NCBI RefSeq assembly: GCF_023515955.1
Contig: NZ_CP097322.1
Location: 6,372,501-6,436,500, forward strand
Length of the DNA: 64,000 bases
Reading direction: 5' to 3'
From: Streptomyces sp. RerS4
Lineage (GTDB): Bacteria; Actinomycetota; Actinomycetes; Streptomycetales; Streptomycetaceae
Each line of letters opens with the position of its first letter. Position 1 is the first letter of the stretch. A model generated the notes under the pieces. That model was given only the letters and a program-made list of their open reading frames with translations, made no database searches and was not told the DNA's origin. The translations under genes and the position numbers were made by a program. Shown here in pieces: positions 44,843 through 53,435 of the stretch.

Positions 44843-47099
44843 GCTCCTTGACCAGTTCGGCGTACGCGCCCCGCGCGGCGATCAGGTCCTCGTGCCGTCC
44901 GCGCTCGACGACCGTGCCCCGGTCGAGCACGACGATCTCGTCGCTGTCGCGCACCGTGCTCAGCCGGTGGGCGATGACCACGCAGGCGCAGCCGCGGCGC
45001 CGCAGATTGTCGATGACGAGCTGCTCGGTCGCCGCGTCCAGGGCGCTGGTCACCTCGTCCAGGACCATGACGCTGGGGCGGCGCACCAGCGCCCGCGCGA
45101 TCTCCAGGCGCTGGCGCTGGCCGCCGGAGAAGTTGCGGCCGTCCTGCTCGACACGGCTGTGGATGCCGCCGGCCCGGCGCGCGACCACGTCGTACACGGC
45201 GGCGTCCTCCAGGGCGGCGATGACGGCCTCGTCCGGGATGGAGGGGTCCCACAGCGCGACGTTGTCGCGGACGGTGCCCTCGAAGAGGAAGACGTCCTGG
45301 TCGACGAAGGAGACGGAGGCGGCCAGCGCGCCGCGCGGGATGTCCTCCAGCCGCATCCCGTCGATGCGGATGGTGCCCTCCCAGGGGGCGTAGAGGCCGG
45401 ATATCAGCCGGGAGACGGTGGACTTGCCGCTGCCCGAGCCGCCGACGAGCGCGACCTGCCGGCCGGGGCCGACCGAGAGCGAGAAGTCCTCCAGCAGCGG
45501 GGCGTCCAGCGGGTTGTAGCCGAAGGTGATGCCCTCCAGCTCCACGTGGCCCTTGAGTCGCCGGGTGGCGGCGGGCGGCTCGCGCCGTGAGAAGAGCGGG
45601 TCGACGGGGAAGTTCTCGACGTCCTTGAGGCGGGCGACGTCGGCGGCGAAGTCCTGGATGCGTCCGGCCACGCCGCCCAGACGGGTGATCGGGGTGGTGA
45701 AGCTGGTCACCAGCGTCTGGAAGGCGACGAGCAGACCGACCGACAGGAGCCCCTCCACCGCCCGCAGACCGCCGATCATCAGGATCAGCGCGCTGTTGAG
45801 CGCGGCCAGCGTGGGCGCGACGATCGCCAGCCACGCACTGGGCACCCCGAGGCGCTGCTGCACGTCGAGCGTGACCGCGTGCTGCCCCGCCCAGCGGCGG
45901 AAGAAGCCGTCCTCGCCGCCGGTCGCCTTCATCGTCTCGATGAGCTGGAGACCGCTGTACGAGGTGTTGGTGAGCCGGGCGCTCTCGGCGCGCAGCTTCT
46001 GCGTGCCGGTGGCCCGTACGTGGATCACGATCCGGACGGCCGCGATGTTGAGCAGCGCGATCAGCACGCCGACAACGGTCAGTTGCGGGTCGTACGTCCA
46101 CAGCAGCACGGCGTAGAGGACGACCACCACGGCGTCCACGCCGGCGGCGGCCAGGTCCCGGGCGAGGGTCTCGGCGACCGCGTCGTTGGACTGCAGGCGC
46201 TGGACCAGGTCGGCCGGGTTGCGCTGGGAGTGGAAGGCGACCGGAAGTCTGAGCAGGTGGCGCAGGAAGCGGGCGCTGCCCAGGGTCGAGGAGATGATGC
46301 GTCCGCGCAGCAGATTGGTCTGCTGCACCGCCGTGAGCACCGCCGTGAGCACCACGGCCGCCGCCATCGACGCGAAGAGCACACCCAGCAGCGACGTCTG
46401 CTCGCCGATGAGGAACATGTCGATGTACGTGCGGCTCAGCGCGGGTACCGTCGCCCCGACGACCACCAGCAGCAGGCTGGAGATCACGGCGGCGAGCATG
46501 GTCCCCGACGTGCCGCGCAGGCGGGCCGGCATGGCGCCCATGACGCCGGGCTTACGGCCGGCGCGGCGGAAACCCTCGCCGGGCTCGAAGGTGAGCACGA
46601 CGCCGGTGAAGCTGGTGTCGAACTCGTCCATGGGGACGAACCGTCGGCCCTTGCCCGGGTCGTTGACGTACACGCCCCGGCGGCCGAAGCGGCGGCCCAT
46701 GCCGTCGTAGACGACGTAGTGGTTGAACTCCCAGAAGAGGATCGCCGGGGGGCTCACCCCGGCGAGCGCGGCCAGGTCCATCTGCATGCCCTTGGCCTTC
46801 AGCCCGTAACTACGGGCGGCCTTGAGGAGGTTGCTCGCGCGGGACCCGTCGCGGGAGACCCCGCAGGCGATGCGGAGCTCCTCCAGGGGGACGAAGCGGC
46901 CGTGGTGGCCGAGCACCATGGCCAGCGCGGCGGCGCCGCACTCCACCGCCTCCATCTGCAGCACGGTGGGGGTGCGCACGCTCCGGGGGGTGCGGCCCTT
47001 GGGGGCGGGTGCGGACCTTCCGTGCGCGGAGCGGCGCCCGGCTCCCCTGTCGGCCGGCGCCGGACGGCGGCGACGCGTGCCGCCCCGGTTCGCGGTCAC
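44838..47099 (-). CDS. C39-peptidase ABC transporter (NHLP-type bacteriocin processing and export)
   Basis: This 753-aa protein has an N-terminal C39 peptidase (VLQMEAVECGAAALAMVLGHHG with C54, then H127 in FNHYVVYDG and D147 in VNDPGKG), a six-helix exporter domain and an ATPase (GGSGSGKST, FSGGQRQRL, MVLDEVTSALD). The peptidase should cut the precursor after its double glycine during export. The start GTG overlaps the adaptor stop (GTGA). All catalytic residues are present, so cleavage should be active. Confidence 0.93.
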   Translation of the reverse strand: MTANRGGTRRRRPAPADRGAGRRSAHGRSAPAPKGRTPRSVRTPTVLQMEAVECGAAALAMVLGHHGRFVPLEELRIACGVSRDGSRASNLLKAARSYGLKAKGMQMDLAALAGVSPPAILFWEFNHYVVYDGMGRRFGRRGVYVNDPGKGRRFVPMDEFDTSFTGVVLTFEPGEGFRRAGRKPGVMGAMPARLRGTSGTMLAAVISSLLLVVVGATVPALSRTYIDMFLIGEQTSLLGVLFASMAAAVVLTAVLTAVQQTNLLRGRIISSTLGSARFLRHLLRLPVAFHSQRNPADLVQRLQSNDAVAETLARDLAAAGVDAVVVVLYAVLLWTYDPQLTVVGVLIALLNIAAVRIVIHVRATGTQKLRAESARLTNTSYSGLQLIETMKATGGEDGFFRRWAGQHAVTLDVQQRLGVPSAWLAIVAPTLAALNSALILMIGGLRAVEGLLSVGLLVAFQTLVTSFTTPITRLGGVAGRIQDFAADVARLKDVENFPVDPLFSRREPPAATRRLKGHVELEGITFGYNPLDAPLLEDFSLSVGPGRQVALVGGSGSGKSTVSRLISGLYAPWEGTIRIDGMRLEDIPRGALAASVSFVDQDVFLFEGTVRDNVALWDPSIPDEAVIAALEDAAVYDVVARRAGGIHSRVEQDGRNFSGGQRQRLEIARALVRRPSVMVLDEVTSALDAATEQLVIDNLRRRGCACVVIAHRLSTVRDSDEIVVLDRGTVVERGRHEDLIAARGAYAELVKEH

Positions 47100-47902
47100 G
47101 GCAGCAGCCAGTCGACGGGCCGCTGAGCGGCGAGGTGGACGGCTCCGGTGACCACGGTCGTGGAGTCGACGGCGTACGGGGGCCCGTCCGCGGAAGACCA
47201 GCGGTAGCCGGACGCGGTCGCGGAGGAGCGTTCGAGCCGCACGAGGACGGCGACGGGATTGCCGTTCCGGGCGTACTGCGCGGCGAGCCGGCCGTCGCCG
47301 AGGAAGCCGCTGATCTGCGCCTCGGTCTGGGGAGTGCGGCCGATCTCCTTGACCCGGCCGCGCAATACGCCGAACCGTTGGCGGGGCACGGACTGGACGC
47401 TGAGGTCGACCGAGGCGCCCACGGAGATCGCCGCGCCGCTCTCGGCGGGCAGGTAGAGCACGGCCACCAGCGGGTCGCCCGGATTCCTCACACGCTCCAC
47501 CGTCGCGAGGTCCGCGCCGGCCCTGACGACCGAACCCGTCTTGGCGACGAGGGTCCTCACCCGCCCCGCGGCCACCATGCGTACGGCCCGCTCCCCTTGG
47601 TCCGTGCCGACCTGGAGCAGGGGCGCGCCCGTGGACAGCAGCTGGCCCTCCTTCGCGAGGACCGCGGTGACCTGTCCCGCGTACGGGCTCTGCAGCAGGT
47701 AACTGCCCTCGGCGTGGGTGAGGACGCCGGGTGCGCTCAGCTTGGAGGACACGGATCCGGTGAACGCCCAGAAGCTCGCGGCCGCCATGGCCACGACCGT
47801 GACGGCCAGGACGAGCCGACCCTGCGGACGCGCGAAGCGTACGGGCAGGTCGAGTTCATCGGGTGATTGCAGCTTGGAAAGCGCCTTTTGACGGAACTGC
47901 AC
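47096..47902 (-). CDS. HlyD-family adaptor of the bacteriocin exporter
   Basis: This 268-aa protein has one N-terminal membrane helix (about 30-50) followed by a lipoyl-like barrel (GVLTHAEGSYLLQSPYAGQVTAVLAKEG) and a second strand set (GRVRTLVAKTGSVVRAGADL). It is short for the family because the coiled-coil hairpin is nearly absent, as in NHLP-type adaptors of Gram-positive bacteria. GTG 47902 follows AAGGAAG. It is first in the export operon, coupled to the peptidase-ABC gene. Confidence 0.88.
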   Translation of the reverse strand: MQFRQKALSKLQSPDELDLPVRFARPQGRLVLAVTVVAMAAASFWAFTGSVSSKLSAPGVLTHAEGSYLLQSPYAGQVTAVLAKEGQLLSTGAPLLQVGTDQGERAVRMVAAGRVRTLVAKTGSVVRAGADLATVERVRNPGDPLVAVLYLPAESGAAISVGASVDLSVQSVPRQRFGVLRGRVKEIGRTPQTEAQISGFLGDGRLAAQYARNGNPVAVLVRLERSSATASGYRWSSADGPPYAVDSTTVVTGAVHLAAQRPVDWLLP

Positions 47903-47960
47903 GGACTCTTCCTTCGACTGCGTTCGTCACACCTTGCTGAATTGCTGTGAGTCGCCGAGC

Positions 47961-48002
47961 GCCCGTGAACCCCGGAACGGGAATGTTCCGGGGTTCACGG
48001 GC
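47961..48002 (-). terminator. Strong hairpin between the bacteriocin precursor and its export operon
   Basis: GCCCGTGAACCCCGGAAC (47961-47978) and its exact complement (47985-48002) form an 18-bp stem with a 6-base loop. It lies 14 bp after the precursor stop and 58 bp before the adaptor start. It should end most transcripts after the precursor and let a fraction continue, giving more precursor than transporter. Confidence 0.85.
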
Positions 48003-48015
48003 AGCGGATGTCCGC

Positions 48016-48234
48016 TCAGAGACCGGCGACACCGACGTTGACGCCGGCGATGCCCATGACCTGGCCGGGCACGGCCAGCGCACCCTGGACGGTCTCCAGC
48101 GAGGTCGCCACGCCCAGCACGGTCTGGACGTCGCCGGTCACGGCGCCGGCGAGGCCACCGGAAATCCCGAGGCCACCGGACACGGCGTCCAGCTCGGTGT
48201 CGGCGATCTCGCGGGTCTCGATGTCGTTACGCAT
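48016..48234 (-). CDS. Double-glycine bacteriocin precursor peptide
   Basis: The 72-aa peptide has a leader MRNDIETREIADTELDAVSGG with the hallmark ELxxVxGG (E14, L15, V18, G20-G21), as recognised by C39 peptidases. The predicted mature peptide is residues 22-72 (51 aa): mostly Gly, Ala, Val, Leu and Ile, no cysteine, few charges, with GxxxG-like patterns (GLAGAVTG, GIAGVNVGVAGL). It resembles class II bacteriocins that insert in membranes. ATG 48234 is preferred over 48252 because GAAGGG precedes it by 10 bases. No modification enzyme or immunity gene is recognised nearby. Confidence 0.87.
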   Translation of the reverse strand: MRNDIETREIADTELDAVSGGLGISGGLAGAVTGDVQTVLGVATSLETVQGALAVPGQVMGIAGVNVGVAGL

Positions 48235-48252
48235 GGTGTGCGCACCCTTCAT

Positions 48253-48724
48253 TCGTCTGGCTTTTCACATGGTCGCGACGGCCTCGTGGGCAATCGACCA
48301 CCGTTCCGAGAACCGCCGCGGCCCAGATGTAAGCACGCGAACGAGTGGCCCGGCCAACCGTGTTGACGCCTCCTCACGCCCGAGCCGAACACGTGGACAC
48401 CGGGCTTTCCGATTCATTCGGGAGATCGCCACAACTTCTTCCCATGATCGAGTAACACATCGGTGCAGCGTTTCGAGGGTGCGGAGCGAAACCGGACATA
48501 CGCCTACCAAGCGCGCGGCGCGTTCCCGACATTTCGGCGGCCGACACAAGGGGAAGCGTCCCCTCCATCCTCACAATGTGAAGACTCCCCGCCGCGACAC
48601 TCCGTGATCTACCAGCCACAGCGGGTCAGGTTTCCCCGGTGCGGCCCCCTGAAGCGCCTGGTAGCGTCGAATAGGCGGAGGGGGACGTGTGCTGCTCTGG
48701 AAGCAGCCGCAGGAAGGCACGCCG
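48253..48724. other. Intergenic region upstream of the bacteriocin precursor and DUF2182 genes
   Basis: This is a roughly 470-bp divergent region that must hold the precursor promoter. It is less GC-rich than its surroundings around 48420-48460. I see no convincing -35/-10 pair and no credible small gene; short frames here have poor codon usage and no ribosome site. Confidence 0.45.
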
Positions 48725-49546
48725 ATGCGTCGCAGCCGGATTTCCGCCTTCGTACCCGCCCGGTCGCCGGCCCCGACCGGAGCCGGCGGGGGGTTGCTGC
48801 CCGCACGGGATCTCGCGGCCGCCTGGATCCTCGTCGTCCTGATCGCGGTGCCCGCCTGGGTGCTGACGATCCGGCAGGCCCAGGACATGGGCGTCGAGCC
48901 CGGCACCATGGGGATGGCCCTGCCCCTGTTCCTGCTGCTCTGGGTGACGATGATGGCGGCCATGATGCTGCCGTCCATGGCGCCGGTTGCCCTCACCTGG
49001 GCACGCGGGATCGGCCGGCAGTCCTCCGGCTGGGCCCGGACCGCCCGCACCGTCGAGTTCGTGGGCGGATACCTGCTCGTGTGGACCGCCTTCGGACTGC
49101 TCGCCTACGCGGCCCTGGCCTTCACCGGCGGCCTGGTGGACGACCACCCCACCGCCGGACGCCGGCTCGGCGCGGTCGCCTTCCTGCTCGCCGGCCTGTA
49201 CCAACTCGGCCCCCTCAAGAACGTCTGCCTGCGGCACTGCCGCGACCCGCTCGGTCATCTGGTGCGTTACGCCGGCTTCCGGCGACCGGCCCGCGACCTG
49301 CGGGTGGGCCTCCACCACGGCGCGTACTGCGTCGGTTGCTGCGCGGGGCTGATGGTCGTCTTCATACCGCTCGGCGTGATGAACGTGGCGGCGATGGCCG
49401 GACTGGCCGTGGTGATCTTCGTGGAGAAGCTGTGGTCCCGGGGCGTCCTCCTCAGCGGTGTCGTGGGCCTCGCCTTTCTCGTCCTGGCGGTGCTCGCACC
49501 GTTCCAGGACTGGATGCTGCCGGGGCTGGAGGGCTCGATGCCGTGA
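48725..49546 (+). CDS. DUF2182 membrane protein
   Basis: This 273-aa protein (COG5486) has about six membrane helices. MMAAMMLPSMAPVAL is the family hallmark, with Met-rich faces that suggest metal binding; HHGAYCVGCCAGLM supplies three cysteines near a later helix. ATG 48725 has GGAAGG seven bases upstream; an in-frame GTG at 48689 is also possible. It is followed 112 bp later by a DUF1326 gene, a pairing I have seen in other bacteria. A role in metal handling is likely but unproven. Confidence 0.87.
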   Translation: MRRSRISAFVPARSPAPTGAGGGLLPARDLAAAWILVVLIAVPAWVLTIRQAQDMGVEPGTMGMALPLFLLLWVTMMAAMMLPSMAPVALTWARGIGRQSSGWARTARTVEFVGGYLLVWTAFGLLAYAALAFTGGLVDDHPTAGRRLGAVAFLLAGLYQLGPLKNVCLRHCRDPLGHLVRYAGFRRPARDLRVGLHHGAYCVGCCAGLMVVFIPLGVMNVAAMAGLAVVIFVEKLWSRGVLLSGVVGLAFLVLAVLAPFQDWMLPGLEGSMP

Positions 49547-49658
49547 GGTGCAAGCTGGAAGGGAGACCGTCTTCCGCTTCCGCTCCTGGGAACGGGCTCG
49601 GGGCACGCGGTCTCGCCACTCCGAGTGAGCTCCTCGTGGCTCGGCGGGAGGAAGCGAC

Positions 49659-50315
49659 ATGACGCAGCAGGACACCACCGGCACGCGTTGGCACCTGGCC
49701 GGCGACTGGTTCGACGTGTGCAAGTGCGCCATTCCCTGCCCGTGCACCTTCGCGCAGCCCCCTACCTACGGCGACTGCGAAGGCGTATTGGCCTGGCACA
49801 TACGGGAAGGCAACTTCGGCGACGTACGGCTCGACGACCTCAACGTCCTGATGCTCGCCTCCTTCGAAGGCAACGCCTGGGCCGGCACGCATACCCATCC
49901 GTACGCCGCGGTCTTCCTCGACGAACGCGCCGACGACCAGCAGCGCGCCGCGCTCGGGGCCGTCTTCGGCGGTGAGGCGGGCGGATGGCCGGCGGAGTTC
50001 GGGGCGATGTTCCACCCCGAGATGCGGGGCATGGACGTCGTCCCGATCCACGTGGAGATCGACGAGGACCTCGCCACCTGGCGCGCCGAGATCCCGGGCC
50101 GTGTCACGGCGACCGCCGAGGCGCTCACGGGCCCGACCACCCCGAACGGCGCACGCGTCCAGGTCCTCAACGCCCCGGGCTCCGAGGTAGGGCCGGGCCA
50201 GACCGCCACGTGGGGCCGGGCCACCGTCGACCGCGCCGACGCGTTCGGCTTCTCCTGGGAACGCACCGGCAAGTCGAGCAAGCACTTCCCCTTCGACTGG
50301 AGCGGCCCCGACTGA
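49659..50315 (+). CDS. DUF1326 protein with CxC..PCPC motif
   Basis: This 218-aa protein has DWFDVCKCAIPCPCTF near its N-terminus, a four-cysteine metal-site-like motif, followed by a beta-rich domain with several histidines (THTHPYAAVF, HPEMRGMDVVPIHVEI). No signal peptide is seen. The ATG at 49659 follows GGAGG. It partners the DUF2182 membrane protein, and the two probably work together on a metal. The stop is shortly before a degraded region. Confidence 0.88.
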   Translation: MTQQDTTGTRWHLAGDWFDVCKCAIPCPCTFAQPPTYGDCEGVLAWHIREGNFGDVRLDDLNVLMLASFEGNAWAGTHTHPYAAVFLDERADDQQRAALGAVFGGEAGGWPAEFGAMFHPEMRGMDVVPIHVEIDEDLATWRAEIPGRVTATAEALTGPTTPNGARVQVLNAPGSEVGPGQTATWGRATVDRADAFGFSWERTGKSSKHFPFDWSGPD

Positions 50316-50319
50316 AGAG

Positions 50320-50342
50320 CCCTTGACCTGCAAAAACGCAGG
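50320..50342. repeat. Left copy of a CCCTTGACCTGCAA repeat with short hairpin
   Basis: CCCTTGACCTGCAA (50320-50333) is identical to 55033-55046. Each copy continues into a CCTGC/GCAGG inverted repeat (here 50327-50331 and 50338-50342). The pair brackets about 4.7 kb that contains the agcS remnant, potassium channel, MerR and SulP genes. Confidence 0.5.
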
Positions 50343-50809
50343 CTGGACGCCTGACCGGCCGCAAGATCCCGAACGCCAAGCCGGACTACCCGGGCAACCA
50401 CATCAGCTTCGGGCGGCGGGGGACGGGATCCTGCAGATGGTCGGCGACGAAGCGCAAGCAAAGCCGAAGTGTGTGGGCGGCCGGAAGGCCGCGCGGTCAT
50501 GCGGCGATGCCCGCCATGCCCGGTCGTCACTGCTTCGGACGGCCTGCTGCCCACGAGGGAATCCCGCGCCGCACAACCCTCTCGACCCCGAGGTTCCGGT
50601 CCGTCGAAGGCATGGTGACGGCCGCCGGTCCTTGACCACCCTTGGTGCTCGGGCCCGACGATGGTGCCGAGTCGGAAGGTAGGCGGCCGGGTGACGGGTC
50701 GTAGCGCACGGGTGTGGCACTCGCTGTTCACCGCGCATCCGGCCCGCACGGTGGTATCGGCGTTCGCTTTGGCCAGCGGGTCCGTGCACACCAAGGCGCG
50801 AGGTGTGCA

Positions 50810-51220
50810 CGCCATGCCCAGCAGGCCGCAGAGGATCATCCAGAAGGCGGCACCCGGGCCACCGATGGAGACGGCGACGGCGACACCGGCGATGTTGCCG
50901 AGGCCGACCGTGCCGGAGACGGCGGCGGTCAGGGCCTGGAAGTGGTTGACCTCGCCGGCCGCCCCCTTCTCGTCGTACTTCCCGCGCACCACGTCCACCG
51001 CGAGGCGGAACTTGCGTATCTGGACCAGGCCGAACCAGCCGGAGAAGACGAGTCCGGCGACGACGAGCCAGGCGACGATCAGCGGCAGCTGGGTGCCGGC
51101 GACGGGGACGGAGTAGAAGACGACGTCTCCGAGCCACTTGGCTATGGGCTCGAAGAATCCGCTGACTGCCTCGTCTACGGAGTTGGTGATGGTGTCGTGT
51201 CGAGTGACATCAGGCTTCAC
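50810..51220 (-). pseudogene. Truncated alanine/glycine:sodium symporter (AgcS-like), N-terminal remnant
   Basis: From the GTG near 51220 the frame encodes the first 137 residues of an AgcS-type symporter: FFEPIAKWLGDVVFYSVPV, the hallmark TAAVSGTVGLGNIAGVAVAV and GGPGAAFWMILCGLLGMA. Homology stops abruptly at about 50810, where several hundred residues should follow; the frame then runs on through unrelated sequence. It is a gene fragment left by a deletion or insertion. The 50343-50810 stretch has no recognisable gene. Confidence 0.82.
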
Positions 51221-51621
51221 CTCGATGGCGCAGAACCGGCGCAGTGCGGTGCGACGGTGTGAGTGCGGGCGGGCATGAGCAAACGCCGTTGTCCGATCGG
51301 CGACCCTGGGCGTCTCGGTCCGCGGACTCGGAACGTGACCTCCCTGGCCGTGCAAAGCCGGTGCGTGCCGGCACTCCGTGGTCCGGTGAGGGGTGGGCCG
51401 AAAGCGGAGTTGCGCATTCTTAGCACCCTCTTTACGTGATCTTTAGTGACCCGCGTCACGTGGCTGCGGCTGCGCCCCGCAAATTCAAGGGTCGGTGATG
51501 CGATCGTTATCCGGATTTGAGCTTCCGCTGAGCGGACGAAGCATCCGATGTGCCCGGCTTTCTCCCGGCGGGGCGCTTCGAGCGCACGACTGCGGCGGCC
51601 GAAGGAGGGAAGGGGAGCCGG

Positions 51622-52497
51622 ATGAGCTGGCTGTTCAACATCGCGGGCGTGGTCCTGGTGCTGTTCGTCCTGCGGGACGTCTTCCACACGTTGTGGCATC
51701 CCACGCGCCACGGCGGTCTGAGCCGACTGGTCATGACGGGGCTGTGGCGGCTGTCCGGGTCGCTGACGGCACGCCGCCGGGCCTCCGGGCTGGCCGGGCC
51801 CCTCGCGATGGTGGCCGTGGTGGCGGTGTGGGCCCTGACCGTGGTCGTGGGCTGGGCGCTGATCTACTGGCCGCACATGCCGGATTCGTTCACCTACGCG
51901 GCCGGACTGCGGCCCGCCGATCACGCACGATTCCTCGACGCGCTCTACATCTCCCTGGTCAACGTCTCCACGCTCGGCCTCGGCGACATCGCACCGACCA
52001 AGGGATGGCTGCGGGTCATCGCCCCGATGGAGGCCCTCGTCGGCTTTGCCCTCCTGACGGCGACCGTTTCGTGGACCCTCGGCATCTACCCCGCCCTTGC
52101 CCGCCGCCGGGCGCTGGCGCTGCGCCTCTCCCACCTCGCCCGCACCCACCCCACGACGGAGCAGATCGACGCGGACGCGGGGGCGGCGATCCTCGACAGC
52201 CTGGCCGGCGGGATTTCGGTGATCTCGGTCGATTTCATGCAGTACGCCGAGTCCTACTACTTCTACGACGGAGAAGACCGGACGTCGCTGGCACTCCACA
52301 TCACCTACGCCGACAACCTGGCCGACCAGGCGGCGGGCGCCCGCCATCCCGATGTCCGGCTCGCGGCCGCCGTGCTCCGCGCAGCCTTGGAGGACCTGGC
52401 CCTGATCCTCGACCAGCGCTTCCTCCACACCCAGGGCACGGCGCGAGAGGTCTTCGACGCCTTCGCGCGCGACCACGGCCGCCATGCCGGAGCCTGA
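51622..52497 (+). CDS. Potassium channel family protein (two-helix pore type)
   Basis: The ATG at 51622 follows AAGGGGAG. The 291-aa protein has three or four hydrophobic helices with a pore loop NVSTLGLGDIAPTKGW, in which TLGLGD replaces the usual TVGYGD selectivity filter. Helices flank it as in Ion_trans_2 channels. The C-terminal half is cytosolic and helical (HPTTEQIDADAGAAILDSLAGG). Ion selectivity may be altered. The gene stands alone next to a MerR regulator on the opposite strand. Confidence 0.85.
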   Translation: MSWLFNIAGVVLVLFVLRDVFHTLWHPTRHGGLSRLVMTGLWRLSGSLTARRRASGLAGPLAMVAVVAVWALTVVVGWALIYWPHMPDSFTYAAGLRPADHARFLDALYISLVNVSTLGLGDIAPTKGWLRVIAPMEALVGFALLTATVSWTLGIYPALARRRALALRLSHLARTHPTTEQIDADAGAAILDSLAGGISVISVDFMQYAESYYFYDGEDRTSLALHITYADNLADQAAGARHPDVRLAAAVLRAALEDLALILDQRFLHTQGTAREVFDAFARDHGRHAGA

Positions 52498-52618
52498 CGG
52501 CGGTCCGCCGTGAGAACCGGTTCGCTGTCGTGTGCCGCTCTCCTCGCCCGCTGCGTGCCGGTCGGCCGGACGTACGAGTCGGTGACGCGGGTGGGTGGCA
52601 CCGCGCGGTCGGCGGGGC

Positions 52619-53029
52619 TCAGGGTCGTACGGGTGCCTTCTCGTGCAGTCGGACTCGGAGGGTGACGGCGAAGTCCTCGGCGCGGGACAGCTGGACGCGG
52701 AGCTTCTCGACCTGTTCTGTGGCGGCCCGTTCGTACTCGCGTACGCGGTCCAGCAGGGCTTCCCGGCCCTCGGTCGCGAGATCGTCGTCGGCGTCGAGGC
52801 GGTCGGTCGCGTCCAGCAGGTCGCGCATCTGGTCGAGGGTGAAGCCGAGGGGCTTCATCCGGCGGATGACCATGAGGCGGTCGACGTCCGTCTCGGTGTA
52901 GAGGCGGAAGCCGCCCTGGGAGCGGGCGGACGGGGTGACCAGGCCGGTCTCCTCGTAGTGCCGGATGGTGCGCAGGGACAGCTCGGTCCGCGTGGCGACC
53001 TCGCCGATCTGCATGTGCTTGTCGTCCAC
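52619..53029 (-). CDS. MerR family transcriptional regulator
   Basis: This 136-aa regulator has the MerR helix-turn-helix at residues 6-75 (MQIGEVATRTELSLRTIRHYEETGLV, then GGFRLYTETDVDRLMVIRRMK) followed by a dimerisation coiled coil (REYERAATEQVEKLRVQL). No cysteine-based metal site is visible. GTG 53029 (VDDKHMQ) is preferred because GAGG lies nine bases upstream. A perfect palindrome suited to MerR binding lies about 65 bp upstream. It is divergent from SulP, its likeliest target. Confidence 0.9.
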   Translation of the reverse strand: MDDKHMQIGEVATRTELSLRTIRHYEETGLVTPSARSQGGFRLYTETDVDRLMVIRRMKPLGFTLDQMRDLLDATDRLDADDDLATEGREALLDRVREYERAATEQVEKLRVQLSRAEDFAVTLRVRLHEKAPVRP

Positions 53030-53093
53030 GCCGGTGATCCTCTGGTCCTGGGCCTCGTGGCCGGGCCGCCTACAGCGCGACCCCACCGATCTT

Positions 53094-53111
53094 TACCCTA
53101 ACGTTAGGGTA
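53094..53111. promoter_or_regulatory. Perfect 18-bp MerR-type palindrome
   Basis: TACCCTAACGTTAGGGTA (53094-53111) is perfectly symmetric. On the plus strand TTTACC (53092-53097) and TATCCG (from 53115) flank it with a 17-bp spacer, so the palindrome sits in the spacer as in MerR-controlled promoters. It lies about 65 bp upstream of merR. The rest of the 53030-53435 interval has no clear gene. Confidence 0.7.
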
Positions 53112-53435
53112 GGGTATCCGGTGTGCGGGTGGCCCGTGACCACCCCGCCGTTGCTGTGTCGGGGCCGACGGCGCCCCCGGCGAAGATCCGATTCTTGCAG
53201 GAGCGAGCGTGCGCGAGCCCATGACGCCCGGCGCCGTCGCCTGCCCGCCGTGACGCTTCGCCCCTGACGTGCGGCCGGCCGCGCCTCCGCGCAGGCCACC
53301 GCTCCGTCCCTTTGACCTCCGGCCCTCCTTGCGGGCCGTCCGCGGGGGTGCCGGCCCGGCCCTTCCGCGTCTCCCGTACGTCCCCCGGCCTGCCCGGAGC
53401 GGGGCGTACCCGAGTACGACAGGTTCCCGTTTCCC

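Noticed and set aside
48374..48619. 81-aa minus-strand frame upstream of the bacteriocin precursor
   Set aside because: Poor codon usage, no ribosome site and no family resemblance; left as intergenic.
49766..51355. A single 529-aa reading frame joining the AgcS remnant to downstream sequence
   Set aside because: Only residues 46-182 resemble AgcS; the rest is antisense to DUF1326 or degraded sequence, so it was called a gene remnant.
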